Below, piece after piece: positions 27,177-37,161 of a DNA stretch of 64,000 bases (positions are counted from its first letter, which is position 1; each line of letters begins with the position of its first letter). The stretch spans positions 4,194,001 through 4,258,000 of the forward strand of contig NZ_CP011801.1 in assembly GCF_001273775.1 (NCBI RefSeq), in the 5' to 3' direction. This stretch comes from Nitrospira moscoviensis (lineage in GTDB: Bacteria > Nitrospirota > Nitrospiria > Nitrospirales > Nitrospiraceae). The position numbers and the translations under genes are program-made. The notes under the pieces were generated by a model, which was not told the DNA's origin, did not search any database, and was given only the letters and a program-made list of their open reading frames with translations.

Positions 27177-28154
27177 TCAATGAAGTGACTCAACTCCCGC
27201 CAATACTTTTTGAATCGTGATCGGTCCGCGCGATCCGCGCTCGAAGGCGCCGATGGCGAGCAGCCGCCCCTCTTCGTCCTTCAACCGAACGGATAGAGAG
27301 CCGGGCGCCGCCGCCGCCTCGCCACGGCTGTCGGAAGCGATCGGAGCTCCGTGCAGCACCCGCCCCGCCTGTTCCTTCGTCACCACCACGGCCGGCAACT
27401 GCGCGAGCGCCTGATCCAAACCGATCAGACAGCCGGGCAATGTCCCCATCGCCGAGCGGTCCGCGACCTGCTCCACCGTCAAGGCGTGATCGATCGACAA
27501 GCGACCCACGCGCCGGCGCTCCAGCGCCCACAGATGGCCGCCCACGCCCAGCGCGGTGCCGATGTCCGCACAGAGGGTCCGGATGTAGGTGCCTTTCGAG
27601 CAAACGACGCGCAACGTCACGTCCCGGCCTTGCAGGTCGAGAATGTCCAACTCGTGAATCACAATGGGACGCGGCGCGCGTTCAATCGTCTGCCCGGATC
27701 TGGCCGCCTTATACAACGGGCGCCCTCCGACTTTCACGGCCGAATACATCGGCGGCACTTGCTGCTGCGGGCCGAGGAACTTTGCAACAGCCGCGCGCAC
27801 GACCGCTTCCTCAATATGGGCGGCATCGGCCCGCTCCAGCACCCGACCGGTGGCATCCTGCGTATCGGTGGTTTCCCCGAGGCGCAGCACCGCCCGATAC
27901 TCTTTGTCCCAATCGACCAGATACTCGGCGATGCGGGTGGCGCGCCCTATCAACACGGGCAACACGCCGGTGGCGGCGGGATCGAGTGTGCCGGCATGGC
28001 CCACCTTGGCGCCGCCGAGAATACGCCTGATCTTGGCGACCACGTCGTGCGACGTCCACCCGGCTTCTTTCCTCACGATCAGTACGCCGTCGAGACGCGC
28101 GGCCTGTTCCATGATGTTCGTGCGATCCATCGTCGCAAGCATCGGCTTGGTCAT
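27177..28154 (-). CDS. truB: tRNA pseudouridine(55) synthase
   Basis: This 325-residue protein isomerises U55 in the tRNA T loop. The catalytic Asp is in VGHAGTLDPAATGVLPVLIG. Further family motifs are DKEYRAVLRLGETTDTQDATG, PPMYSAVKVGGRPLYKAAR and CSKGTYIRTLCADIG. A C-terminal PUA-like domain follows. The start overlaps the rbfA stop by 4 bases. Confidence 0.95.
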   Translation of the reverse strand: MTKPMLATMDRTNIMEQAARLDGVLIVRKEAGWTSHDVVAKIRRILGGAKVGHAGTLDPAATGVLPVLIGRATRIAEYLVDWDKEYRAVLRLGETTDTQDATGRVLERADAAHIEEAVVRAAVAKFLGPQQQVPPMYSAVKVGGRPLYKAARSGQTIERAPRPIVIHELDILDLQGRDVTLRVVCSKGTYIRTLCADIGTALGVGGHLWALERRRVGRLSIDHALTVEQVADRSAMGTLPGCLIGLDQALAQLPAVVVTKEQAGRVLHGAPIASDSRGEAAAAPGSLSVRLKDEEGRLLAIGAFERGSRGPITIQKVLAGVESLH

Positions 28155-28546
28155 TCCACCGGGCCTTCGGGCTTCGGCGCGTCGGGTTGCTCGATGCCAC
28201 CGTGCAATTGATCGAGCAATTCCAAGACGCGATCGCCGCGCGGGCCGCTGACATCCTTCTTGAAGATCACTTCGGGAAGATATCGCAGTGTCAGGCGGCG
28301 GCCCAGCTCCGCTCTGACGAATCCGCTCGCCTTGGCCAACCCTGCGAACACTTCGCGCTCGGCCTCCTGGGTTTCCATCGTCGTGACGAAGACGTGCGCG
28401 ATCCGCAAATCCGCCGTGAGCTCCACGTCCGTCACGGTGACGGACCGCACACGCGGGTCCTTGATTTTCCGCATGAGAATGTCGGCCACTTCCATCCGAA
28501 TCTGATCCGCGACCCGGTCGGCCCGCTTGTATGTCGTCTTGGCCAT
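28151..28546 (-). CDS. rbfA: Ribosome-binding factor A
   Basis: This encodes 131 residues from ATG at 28546; a longer frame reaches into DUF503 without family similarity. RbfA assists late 30S maturation and cold adaptation. Its KH-like fold shows ADQIRMEVADILMRKIKDPRV, VTVTDVELTADLRIAHVFV and the C-terminal LRYLPEVIFKKD. It ends overlapping truB by 4 bases. Confidence 0.94.
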   Translation of the reverse strand: MAKTTYKRADRVADQIRMEVADILMRKIKDPRVRSVTVTDVELTADLRIAHVFVTTMETQEAEREVFAGLAKASGFVRAELGRRLTLRYLPEVIFKKDVSGPRGDRVLELLDQLHGGIEQPDAPKPEGPVE

Positions 28547-28599
28547 AGTTCCGCCATTCGCCGTCATCGTCTCGCCCACTGCCAACATCGCGTCTGCCT

Positions 28600-28890
28600 C
28601 TATAACAGTTCCATCTGGCTCCGAACGATCTCCACCGTAGGAACGCCGCGGATCAGATTGAGCGCTTGTTCGAGCACCTGGTTGACGTGACCGCCTTCGT
28701 TCGCCACGCAGGCCATCCCGAGCACGGCCTTTTGCCACAGGTCCTGCCCCTCCACCTCGGCCACGGACAGATTGAACTTTCCACGCAGCCGATCTTTGAT
28801 GCTGTGCAGCACCTGCCGCTTGTCTTTCAGCGATTGGCTGTCGGACATGAACAATTCAACGGTGCAGACCCCGACAACCATATCGGACAT
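28600..28890 (-). CDS. DUF503 (YlxP-like) family protein
   Basis: This encodes 96 residues. The pattern VVGVCTVELFMSDSQSLKDKRQVLHSIKDRLR followed by FNLSVAEVEGQDLWQKAVLGMA identifies DUF503, a small ferredoxin-like-fold protein encoded between infB and rbfA in many bacteria and thought to accompany ribosome assembly. Its biochemical function is not established. It lies 18 bases after infB. Confidence 0.9.
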   Translation of the reverse strand: MSDMVVGVCTVELFMSDSQSLKDKRQVLHSIKDRLRGKFNLSVAEVEGQDLWQKAVLGMACVANEGGHVNQVLEQALNLIRGVPTVEIVRSQMELL

Positions 28891-28908
28891 GGACCGGTTT
28901 GAGCATCC

Positions 28909-31425
<2,517 letters not shown>

Positions 31426-31435
31426 AGCAAACAAC

Positions 31436-32605
31436 CTATCCTGCCGACTCGGCGCCTGCCTCCTCGCTCGCCTCGGCCCGCGCGGCCAGCCGCGCTTCTT
31501 CCTGGAGCCGTTGCGCTTCGGCTTCTTCGGCGAGCGCCGCCTTGATTTCCTTGTCCCGCTCCACTTTTTCCTTTTCGTATTCCGTGGCGCTGATGATGTC
31601 GATCTTCCAGCCCGTCAGCCGGGCGGCGAGCCGGACGTTCTGGCCGTTCTTTCCGATCGCGAGCGACAACTGGGAGTCGGCCACGACGACCAGGGCCGAT
31701 TTCTTCTCCTCGTCGATGCCCACTTTTTCGATCGTGGCCGGGTTCAGCGCCTCCGCGATGAAGACGCGCGGATCCTGCGTCCAGGTGATGATGTCGATCT
31801 TTTCCCCGCGCAGCTCGCGCACGACCGCCTGCACGCGGGAGCCCTTGATCCCGACGCAGGCGCCCACCGGGTCCACGGCCTTTTCACGGGACGTGACGGC
31901 GATCTTCGTCCGATCGCCCGGCTCCCGGACCACCGACTTGATCTCCACGATCTTTTCCATGACTTCCGGCACTTCCAGCTCGAACAGCTTCGCGACGAAT
32001 TGTGGATGGCTTCTCGACAGAATCACCTGCACGTCTTTCGGCGTCCGTCGGACTTCCAGCAGCATCGCCTTGACGCGGTCTCCGCGCCGATACGTCTCCC
32101 GGGGAATCTGCTCCTGGATCGGGAGAATAGCCTCCGTCTTGCCGAGATCGACCAGATAATTCCGCCGCTCCATCCCGAGAATGATGCCGTTGACCAGATC
32201 GCCCTGCCGCGTCGAATACTCTTTCTGCACCGCTTCCCATTCGGCTTCGCGGACCTTCTGAAAGATGACCTGTTTCGCCGTTTGCGCCGCGATGCGGCCG
32301 AGCTCGTCCATTTCGATCAACGAGCCGATCTCGTCGCCGATCTCCGCTTCGCTGTCGTACTGCCGGGCCTCCTGCAGCGAGATTTCCGCTTTGGGATTGC
32401 TGACCGTATCAACGATCGTTTTCTTGGAGACGACCGAGATTTCGCCGGTCTTGGGGTCGATTTCGACTTGAATGTTTTCCGCCTGCCCGAAGCGCTTCTT
32501 CGCCGCCGTCTGCAGGGCGGATTCGATCGCGCCGATGACGCGCGCCTTGTCGATCCCCTTCTGGCGTCCGATCTCGTCGATGACTGAAATCAATTCTCGG
32601 TTCAT
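31436..32605 (-). CDS. nusA: Transcription termination/antitermination protein NusA
   Basis: This 389-residue protein comprises the RNA-polymerase-binding N-terminal domain, an S1 domain (GDLVNGIILGMERRNYLVDLG) and two KH domains (DPVGACVGIKGSRVQAVVREL and LSLAIGKNGQNVRLAARLTGW). The C-terminus is a short Ala/Glu-rich tail (EAEAQRLQEEARLAARAEA) with no acidic repeats, so it is the short type. It modulates pausing, termination and antitermination. It lies 40 bases after rimP. Confidence 0.96.
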   Translation of the reverse strand: MNRELISVIDEIGRQKGIDKARVIGAIESALQTAAKKRFGQAENIQVEIDPKTGEISVVSKKTIVDTVSNPKAEISLQEARQYDSEAEIGDEIGSLIEMDELGRIAAQTAKQVIFQKVREAEWEAVQKEYSTRQGDLVNGIILGMERRNYLVDLGKTEAILPIQEQIPRETYRRGDRVKAMLLEVRRTPKDVQVILSRSHPQFVAKLFELEVPEVMEKIVEIKSVVREPGDRTKIAVTSREKAVDPVGACVGIKGSRVQAVVRELRGEKIDIITWTQDPRVFIAEALNPATIEKVGIDEEKKSALVVVADSQLSLAIGKNGQNVRLAARLTGWKIDIISATEYEKEKVERDKEIKAALAEEAEAQRLQEEARLAARAEASEEAGAESAG

Positions 32606-32645
32606 GCGTCACGCTCCTGCCGGCCGCCGGCCACTCACCGGCAGC

Positions 32646-33137
32646 CTAAATGGCCACGACCAGTCTCGCCTCCGCGATCATCGGCAGCTCCAGTATCACA
32701 TGCCGCGGCGGGGTCTTGTCCGTCGAGACGGCCAGCGTCACGGACCGCTCGTCGACCTGCGCCAACTCGCCGGCGACCCGCCACTGCCCATCGAGCGGCT
32801 GGCGGAGCTTGATGTTCACCCGTTTCCCCAGGGCACGCCGGTAGTCTTCCAGCCGTTTGAACGGGCGATCGAGGCCGGGTGAAGACACTTCGAGTGTATA
32901 GGCGTGCGGAAACGGATCCGCCACGTCGAGGGCCGGACCCAGCGCCTTGTGCGCCTGCTCACAGTCGGTGATGGTGACGCCGCCCGGCTTGTCGATGAGC
33001 ACACGGACGATCGACCGAGGCCCCTGTCCGACACACAGCACTTCGACGAGATCCAACCCGAGGGACCACAAGATCGGAGAGACGATCTCCTGCAGCCGGT
33101 CGACGACCGACCGGGATCCATGCTCCGGCTTGTCCAC
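32646..33137 (-). CDS. rimP: Ribosome maturation factor RimP
   Basis: This 163-residue protein assists 30S assembly. The N-terminal domain shows LGLDLVEVLCVGQGPRSIVRVLIDKPGGVTI and the central signature YTLEVSSPGLDRPFKRLEDY, followed by the C-terminal SH3-like domain. It is the first gene of the nusA-infB operon, separated from the upstream operon by the terminator at 33168-33192. Confidence 0.94.
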   Translation of the reverse strand: MDKPEHGSRSVVDRLQEIVSPILWSLGLDLVEVLCVGQGPRSIVRVLIDKPGGVTITDCEQAHKALGPALDVADPFPHAYTLEVSSPGLDRPFKRLEDYRRALGKRVNIKLRQPLDGQWRVAGELAQVDERSVTLAVSTDKTPPRHVILELPMIAEARLVVAI

Positions 33138-33167
33138 CTCTTTCCTCTGCTCGACACCAGCTCAAAC

Positions 33168-33192
33168 AAAAAAGTGGGCTTGAGGCCCACTT
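33168..33192 (-). terminator. Rho-independent terminator after the aminotransferase operon
   Basis: The inverted repeat AAGTGGGC / GCCCACTT (33172-33179 and 33185-33192, loop of 5) is followed on the minus strand by a T-run (complement of 33168-33173). It separates the DUF192-to-aminotransferase operon from rimP. Confidence 0.8.
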
Positions 33193-33238
33193 CCAGAGGC
33201 AGCACCATACCATGCACCCCCCTGCAAAGCAAGGGGCG

Positions 33239-34078
33239 TCACGCGGTCATGGCCGCCCATTGCGCCGCAAGCCTCGTCGTGATCGCGCCCGGCACACCGG
33301 CGCCGATTTGGCGGCCGTCGATGTCGATCACTCCCAGCACTTCGACCGTCGTCCCGGTCAGAAACACTTCGTCGGCGGCATAGAGATCGGGGAGGGACAG
33401 ATACCGTTCTTCGATCGGGAACGCCTCTTTCCGCGCCAACTCCAGCACGACGTGCCGCGTGACGCCGGACAAAATCCGGGGCCCTTCGGGAGCCGTGACG
33501 ATCCTGCCCTGCCGAACGGCCAGGACGTTGCTCACGGACCCTTCCGTCACCCATCCGTCCTTGACCAGGATCGCCTCGAAGACGCCCGCTCGCTTGGCGT
33601 CCTGCCGGGCGAGGACATTGGGCAGCAGATTGACGCTCTTGATATCGCACCGCCCCCAGCGGAGATCCTCCACGGTCTTGGCCTTCACACCTCGACTCCG
33701 TGTGTCGTCCGGCAACGGATGCAGCTCACGGATCGTCATGACCGTCGTCGGCCGAGCATCGGCCGGAAACGCATGGTCGCGCGGCGCGACGCCCCTGGTG
33801 ATCTGGAGATAAATCTTGGCTTCCGGATATCCGGCCTGCTCGATCCCGGCATCGATCCACGCGCGCCAGTCAGCATGGCGATACGGCGAGGGGAGCTGCA
33901 GCTCGGCGGCGCTCCGGTCCAGACGCCGCAGATGGGCGTCCAGCTCGAACGGCATGCCGCGATAGGTGCGGATCACTTCATAGACGCCGTCGCCGAATTG
34001 AAACCCGCGGTCTTCGATCGGGACGGTCGCATCCTCCCAGGGGACGAAGCGGCCGTTGATGAACGCGATGTCCGGCAC
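33239..34078 (-). CDS. Class IV aminotransferase (D-amino-acid or branched-chain type)
   Basis: This encodes 279 residues from GTG at 34078, which has GGGGGA upstream and lies 1 base after the previous stop; an ATG at 34108 is alternative. It is a fold-type IV PLP enzyme. DRGFQFGDGVYEVIRTYRG opens the domain, the PLP lysine is in CDIKSVNLLPNVLARQ, and TEGSVSNVLAV and GVTRHVVLELA follow. The LLPNVLA and DGVYEV wording is closer to D-alanine aminotransferase than to IlvE, which would supply D-glutamate or D-alanine for peptidoglycan. Substrate is not settled by sequence. Confidence 0.82.
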   Translation of the reverse strand: MPDIAFINGRFVPWEDATVPIEDRGFQFGDGVYEVIRTYRGMPFELDAHLRRLDRSAAELQLPSPYRHADWRAWIDAGIEQAGYPEAKIYLQITRGVAPRDHAFPADARPTTVMTIRELHPLPDDTRSRGVKAKTVEDLRWGRCDIKSVNLLPNVLARQDAKRAGVFEAILVKDGWVTEGSVSNVLAVRQGRIVTAPEGPRILSGVTRHVVLELARKEAFPIEERYLSLPDLYAADEVFLTGTTVEVLGVIDIDGRQIGAGVPGAITTRLAAQWAAMTA

Positions 34079-34079
34079 G

Positions 34080-34424
34080 TCATTCCCCCGCGGCGTCGGC
34101 GGCATCAATCTCGAACACGCGGCGATCTTCCGCGGTAAACTTCCATCCCATCCGCTTTTCGAACACGATCTGGTGCGTTCCCGGCTTGGCGGCCTGGAAC
34201 TCGAACATGCGCTGCCCGTTGTCGACGGCGTTGTTGCCGGCGATGCGCAAATACTCGTCGCCCGACAGAGTCAGAGCCGCCGTGTCGAACGACGGAATCC
34301 ACAGCTCCCCCCGCGTGCGATCTTCCCAGAGACGGATGGTGAACGGCCGTCCCACGTGCGCGGTGATCACCCGCCGATCGCCGACGCCGGGCGGCACGCG
34401 CGCGTCTTGGCCGGAGGTCTGCAT
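34080..34424 (-). CDS. Small protein resembling inhibitor I42/chagasin family
   Basis: This encodes 114 residues from ATG at 34424; the frame continues upstream only as a shadow of the Rieske gene. The segments GRPFTIRLWEDRTRGE, GNNAVDNGQRMFEFQAAKPGTHQIVFEKR and GWKFTAEDRRVFEIDA follow the beta-strand order of chagasin-like cysteine-protease inhibitors. However, the NPTTG loop is missing and the RPW motif is reduced to RMGW, so inhibition is doubtful. No signal peptide is seen. It lies between a Rieske ferredoxin and an aminotransferase in one operon. Confidence 0.5.
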   Translation of the reverse strand: MQTSGQDARVPPGVGDRRVITAHVGRPFTIRLWEDRTRGELWIPSFDTAALTLSGDEYLRIAGNNAVDNGQRMFEFQAAKPGTHQIVFEKRMGWKFTAEDRRVFEIDAADAAGE

Positions 34425-34428
34425 GGCG

Positions 34429-34746
34429 CTACGTCTTTCGCCGGGGCCCGACGAGAATATCGGCGCCCTCCAGGCGGACCTCGTAGCTGCCGACACAATA
34501 GCCGCCGCCGTCGATCCCCTGTCCGTTGCGGACGTCAAACGCCAAATCGTGCCAGGGACAGGCGACGACATGACCTTTCAGCCGGCCCTCGTTCAGCGGC
34601 CCGCCCTCGTGCGGGCAGATGTTGTGGATCGCATAGTACTTACCCTCGAGATTGAACAGCGCGATGGCCCGGCCGTTGACCGTCACCACCTTCGACTGGC
34701 CGGGGGACACGTCCCCGACCTGGGCCACTTTCACAAATCCATCCAT
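34429..34746 (-). CDS. Rieske [2Fe-2S] ferredoxin
   Basis: This encodes 105 residues from ATG at 34746. The Rieske cluster ligands are plain: CPHEGGPL (Cys, His) and CPWHDLAFD (Cys, His), with the usual spacing for a soluble single-domain Rieske ferredoxin of the NirD/biphenyl-ferredoxin type. No signal peptide is present, so it is a cytoplasmic electron carrier. Its partner is unknown: no reductase or oxygenase is in this operon, though a Rieske oxygenase lies at 61127. Confidence 0.9.
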   Translation of the reverse strand: MDGFVKVAQVGDVSPGQSKVVTVNGRAIALFNLEGKYYAIHNICPHEGGPLNEGRLKGHVVACPWHDLAFDVRNGQGIDGGGYCVGSYEVRLEGADILVGPRRKT

Positions 34747-34779
34747 CCGGCGCTCCCTTTCGCCCGGCCACACAATCGC

Positions 34780-35292
34780 TCACATGCGCAGCGCATACTT
34801 CAGTTCGTCTCCGGTCGAGACGCCGGCCTTCCTGATGAATCCCGATTCAGCCTGGATCACATAGCGCGCCGGTCCGGGCGGCGGCCCGTAGAACGGGCAG
34901 GGATCATGGGAGCAAGGCTCGGCGTGCTCCAACAGATGGACCACGTGGTGGCTTTCATCGACCCAGAGGATGTCGATCGGAAACCGGTACTCTCTGGTCC
35001 GTACGCGATGCAGGCCGTTTTCTTCGAAGATATAAAGCATCGCGCCGTTGGGAGGCAACCCGTCGCGAAAGGCGAGGCCGAAGAGCAGCTTTTCCGGCGT
35101 GTCGGCCACCTCCGCTTCGACCTCCGCGCCGCTCGGAAACGTCACGACGATGACGCTCGATTCTTTGCGCTCCACGAGAAAGACGGACACGCTCATAAGG
35201 AGCACGGCCAACAGGATCATCGTGATGATCCGTTTCTTCTTTTGCTCGCGATCGCCCGACGATGATTGCATGGAAGCCGTGAATGCCGGCAA
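34780..35292 (-). CDS. DUF192 family membrane-anchored/exported protein
   Basis: This encodes 170 residues. The TTG at 35292 has GAGGG just upstream; an ATG at 35271 lacks a ribosome site. A single N-terminal membrane segment (IITMILLAVLLMSVSVFLV) precedes the DUF192 domain, with VEVADTPEKLLFGLAFRDGLPPN-type sequence and MLYIFEENG...RFPIDILWVDE. An insertion CSHDPCPFYGPPPG carries two Cys not usual in the family. Function is unknown; it opens the Rieske/aminotransferase operon. Confidence 0.8.
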   Translation of the reverse strand: MPAFTASMQSSSGDREQKKKRIITMILLAVLLMSVSVFLVERKESSVIVVTFPSGAEVEAEVADTPEKLLFGLAFRDGLPPNGAMLYIFEENGLHRVRTREYRFPIDILWVDESHHVVHLLEHAEPCSHDPCPFYGPPPGPARYVIQAESGFIRKAGVSTGDELKYALRM

Positions 35293-35366
35293 CGTCCCTC
35301 TCCCTCCGCTGGGCCCAAGGGCCCATAAATCCGCGCGATCTAGGCCTTCTGAGCGGGTCGGTTCTG

Positions 35367-35396
35367 TTGACTTGCAAAAGAATCAGAGAATAGAAT
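35367..35396 (+). promoter_or_regulatory. Promoter for the dicluster ferredoxin gene
   Basis: TTGACT (35367-35372) and TAGAAT (35391-35396) are 18 bases apart in the divergent gap between the DUF192 gene and the ferredoxin gene. The predicted leader is about 70 bases and carries AGGAGG before the ATG at 35474. Confidence 0.6.
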
Positions 35397-35473
35397 GCCG
35401 ATCAATTACCGCGCACTATTGTCAGGGCGGCGGGAACTTGTCAATATCGATGCAGTGAGAGGAGGCGTGGGTC

Positions 35474-35821
35474 ATGGCACTGTTGATTACCGATGAATGC
35501 ATCTCCTGTGGGGCATGCCTTCCCGAATGTCCCAACGAGGCGATTTTTGAAACCAGAAGCGACGCCGAAAGCAAAGGCAACCACGTCGGTGACGGCCAGG
35601 GCGTCGGTGACAATATCTACGTCATTACCCATGACCGCTGCACCGAGTGCGTCGGTCACTTCGATGAACCGCAGTGCGCGGCCGTCTGCCCGGTCGACAA
35701 CTGCTGCATCTCCGATCCGGCCTATCCGGAAACGACCGAGACGTTGCTGGAAAAAGCTAAAACGTTGAACCCGGACAAGACCATCGATCCGGCCAAAGTG
35801 TGGAGCGGCGTCCGGAACTGA
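35474..35821 (+). CDS. YfhL-like 2[4Fe-4S] ferredoxin
   Basis: This encodes 115 residues. The first cluster motif is CISCGACLPECP and the second is CTECVGHFDEPQCAAVCPVDNC, with the longer spacing between the second and third Cys typical of the YfhL/Alvin-type low-potential ferredoxins. The remaining C-terminal tail (about 35 residues) is charged. It has its own promoter and a strong terminator, so it is a single-gene transcript. It probably donates low-potential electrons to an enzyme not in this window. Confidence 0.92.
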   Translation: MALLITDECISCGACLPECPNEAIFETRSDAESKGNHVGDGQGVGDNIYVITHDRCTECVGHFDEPQCAAVCPVDNCCISDPAYPETTETLLEKAKTLNPDKTIDPAKVWSGVRN

Positions 35822-35854
35822 TCGCTCCCGCGCCCTCGTTGTTTCCTGTTTTTG

Positions 35855-35893
35855 CCGGCCTCGCTTCAGAAGGAGCGAGGCCGGTTTTCTTTC
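35855..35893 (+). terminator. Rho-independent terminator of the ferredoxin gene
   Basis: An 11-bp perfect stem CCGGCCTCGCT / AGCGAGGCCGG (35855-35865 and 35874-35884) is followed by TTTTCTTTCT. It starts 34 bases after the ferredoxin stop. Confidence 0.88.
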
Positions 35894-36000
35894 TCTCCGT
35901 CGCTCCGATCCCGCGCTTTGCTGGACTTGCGGCCGGCTGAAGACTAGAATTCAGTCGAGCAGCGATCGAGTCCTCTCACTCCCACTCTGGAGGTGCAGTC

Positions 36001-36336
36001 ATGCCTCACCGATGGATCCTCCGCAGTATCATGGCCCTGACCCTGGGATTGCTCTCTCCTCAGTTCACCCATGCGAGCACCGGAGATCTCGGCGCCATCA
36101 TCGAAGGGTTCGTGACCCGTCACTTTCCCGAGGCCACCAGCCATCTCTGGATCGTCAACGACACGCAATGGGACGGAGACGAGATGGTCGTGGATGTCCA
36201 CACCATCGTCATGGAAAAACAGCAGACCGAGGCCACGGTGAATCGCTATTTGCTGCTGATCGTCGAAGGCAAGCTGGCGGCGGCGCAGCGGGTTCCGCTG
36301 GAAGACGGTCCGGATTGCAAGCCGGAAGAGGCCTAA
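36001..36336 (+). CDS. Small secreted protein of unknown function
   Basis: This encodes 111 residues from ATG at 36001, preceded by GGAGG. An N-terminal signal peptide (MPHRWILRSIMALTLGLLS, cleavage after THA) leads to an 85-residue acidic domain with alternating strands (HLWIVNDTQWDGDEMVVDVHTIVME). No Cys pair or metal motif apart from a single Cys near the C-terminus. I do not recognise the family. It is convergent with the cupredoxin gene, with a shared terminator between. Confidence 0.65.
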   Translation: MPHRWILRSIMALTLGLLSPQFTHASTGDLGAIIEGFVTRHFPEATSHLWIVNDTQWDGDEMVVDVHTIVMEKQQTEATVNRYLLLIVEGKLAAAQRVPLEDGPDCKPEEA

Positions 36337-36368
36337 CGGCCGCACACATGGCCGCGGCCGGAAAAGAA

Positions 36369-36398
36369 AAGGCCCCGCGGAGCTGCCCGCGGGGCCTT
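36369..36398. terminator. Bidirectional terminator between convergent genes
   Basis: A 12-bp perfect inverted repeat (36369-36380 and 36387-36398, core GGCCCCGCGG) lies between the convergent genes ending at 36336 and 36425. The minus-strand side is followed by TTTTCTTTTC, so it best serves the cupredoxin gene. Confidence 0.78.
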
Positions 36399-36424
36399 CG
36401 TGTTTTCGGCCGGGAACGACTCGA

Positions 36425-36904
36425 CTACTTCAGCATCACCAGCTTCCCGCCCACGTGCGCCGGGTGCAGATGGCACTTGTACTTGAGCGTATTGCCCGTC
36501 GTCGCATAGAACAGATCGCTCGTCGGGATCCCGATATACTTGCTCTCCCCCGGCTTCAGGACCACCTGGGCCCGGAGGACGGTGGGAGCGGCTTGGTTCT
36601 CATCCGCGGTAAGAAGGAACCCGTGCTCGCCTGACGAGTTGTTCGTCACCTTGATCAAGAACGGGCGCCCGGGACGGACCTTGAAATCGATGACGGTCAC
36701 AGGCGGATACCAGGTCTTCATGTTGCCGATTTCGACGGCGTAGAGTTCGGCGTCCACTTCGAGTTCTTTGAAGGGCTGGCCCACGACGGATCCGGTCTCC
36801 AAATCACCGACCTCCACGCCGCCGGCCTGGAGTGCAAACGCAGCCGAGGCTCCCGCCACGACCATCCCGAGGCCAAAGAGGACCGATAACATCGTCTTAC
36901 CCAT
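36425..36904 (-). CDS. Secreted cupredoxin-domain protein with atypical copper loop
   Basis: This encodes 159 residues from ATG at 36904, with AAGGAGGT upstream. A Sec signal peptide (LSVLFGLGMVVAGASAAFA) precedes a cupredoxin fold. The N-terminal His ligand is in SSGEHGFLLT and the Cys loop reads YKCHLHPAHVGGKLVML. Cys and His ligands are present, but the axial Met expected 4-5 residues on is replaced by Gly, and three His crowd the loop. It may be a type 1 site with a weak axial ligand, or a different copper geometry. Likely a periplasmic electron carrier or copper-binding protein. Confidence 0.78.
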   Translation of the reverse strand: MGKTMLSVLFGLGMVVAGASAAFALQAGGVEVGDLETGSVVGQPFKELEVDAELYAVEIGNMKTWYPPVTVIDFKVRPGRPFLIKVTNNSSGEHGFLLTADENQAAPTVLRAQVVLKPGESKYIGIPTSDLFYATTGNTLKYKCHLHPAHVGGKLVMLK

Positions 36905-37161
36905 GACCTACCTCCTTAAAAAGAAGAAGAGATGTGATTAGGTTGGTAAATAACTCCCGCCACGCTCCGAGAGCCTTGACTGCCCCGCCGAATTTCCACC
37001 TTGATCATGCTGAGTCGCACGTTTGACTGTCGGCCGTAAGGCGATCCTTATAGCATAGGGGTCAAAACGGAAGCAAGCAGGTTTTGGGCACAGCCGGCGA
37101 GGCTGGAAGTCGACGGCCTTCCTTCAGAACCCTTCGCCTCTTCAACCGGTTAGCTCACTCC

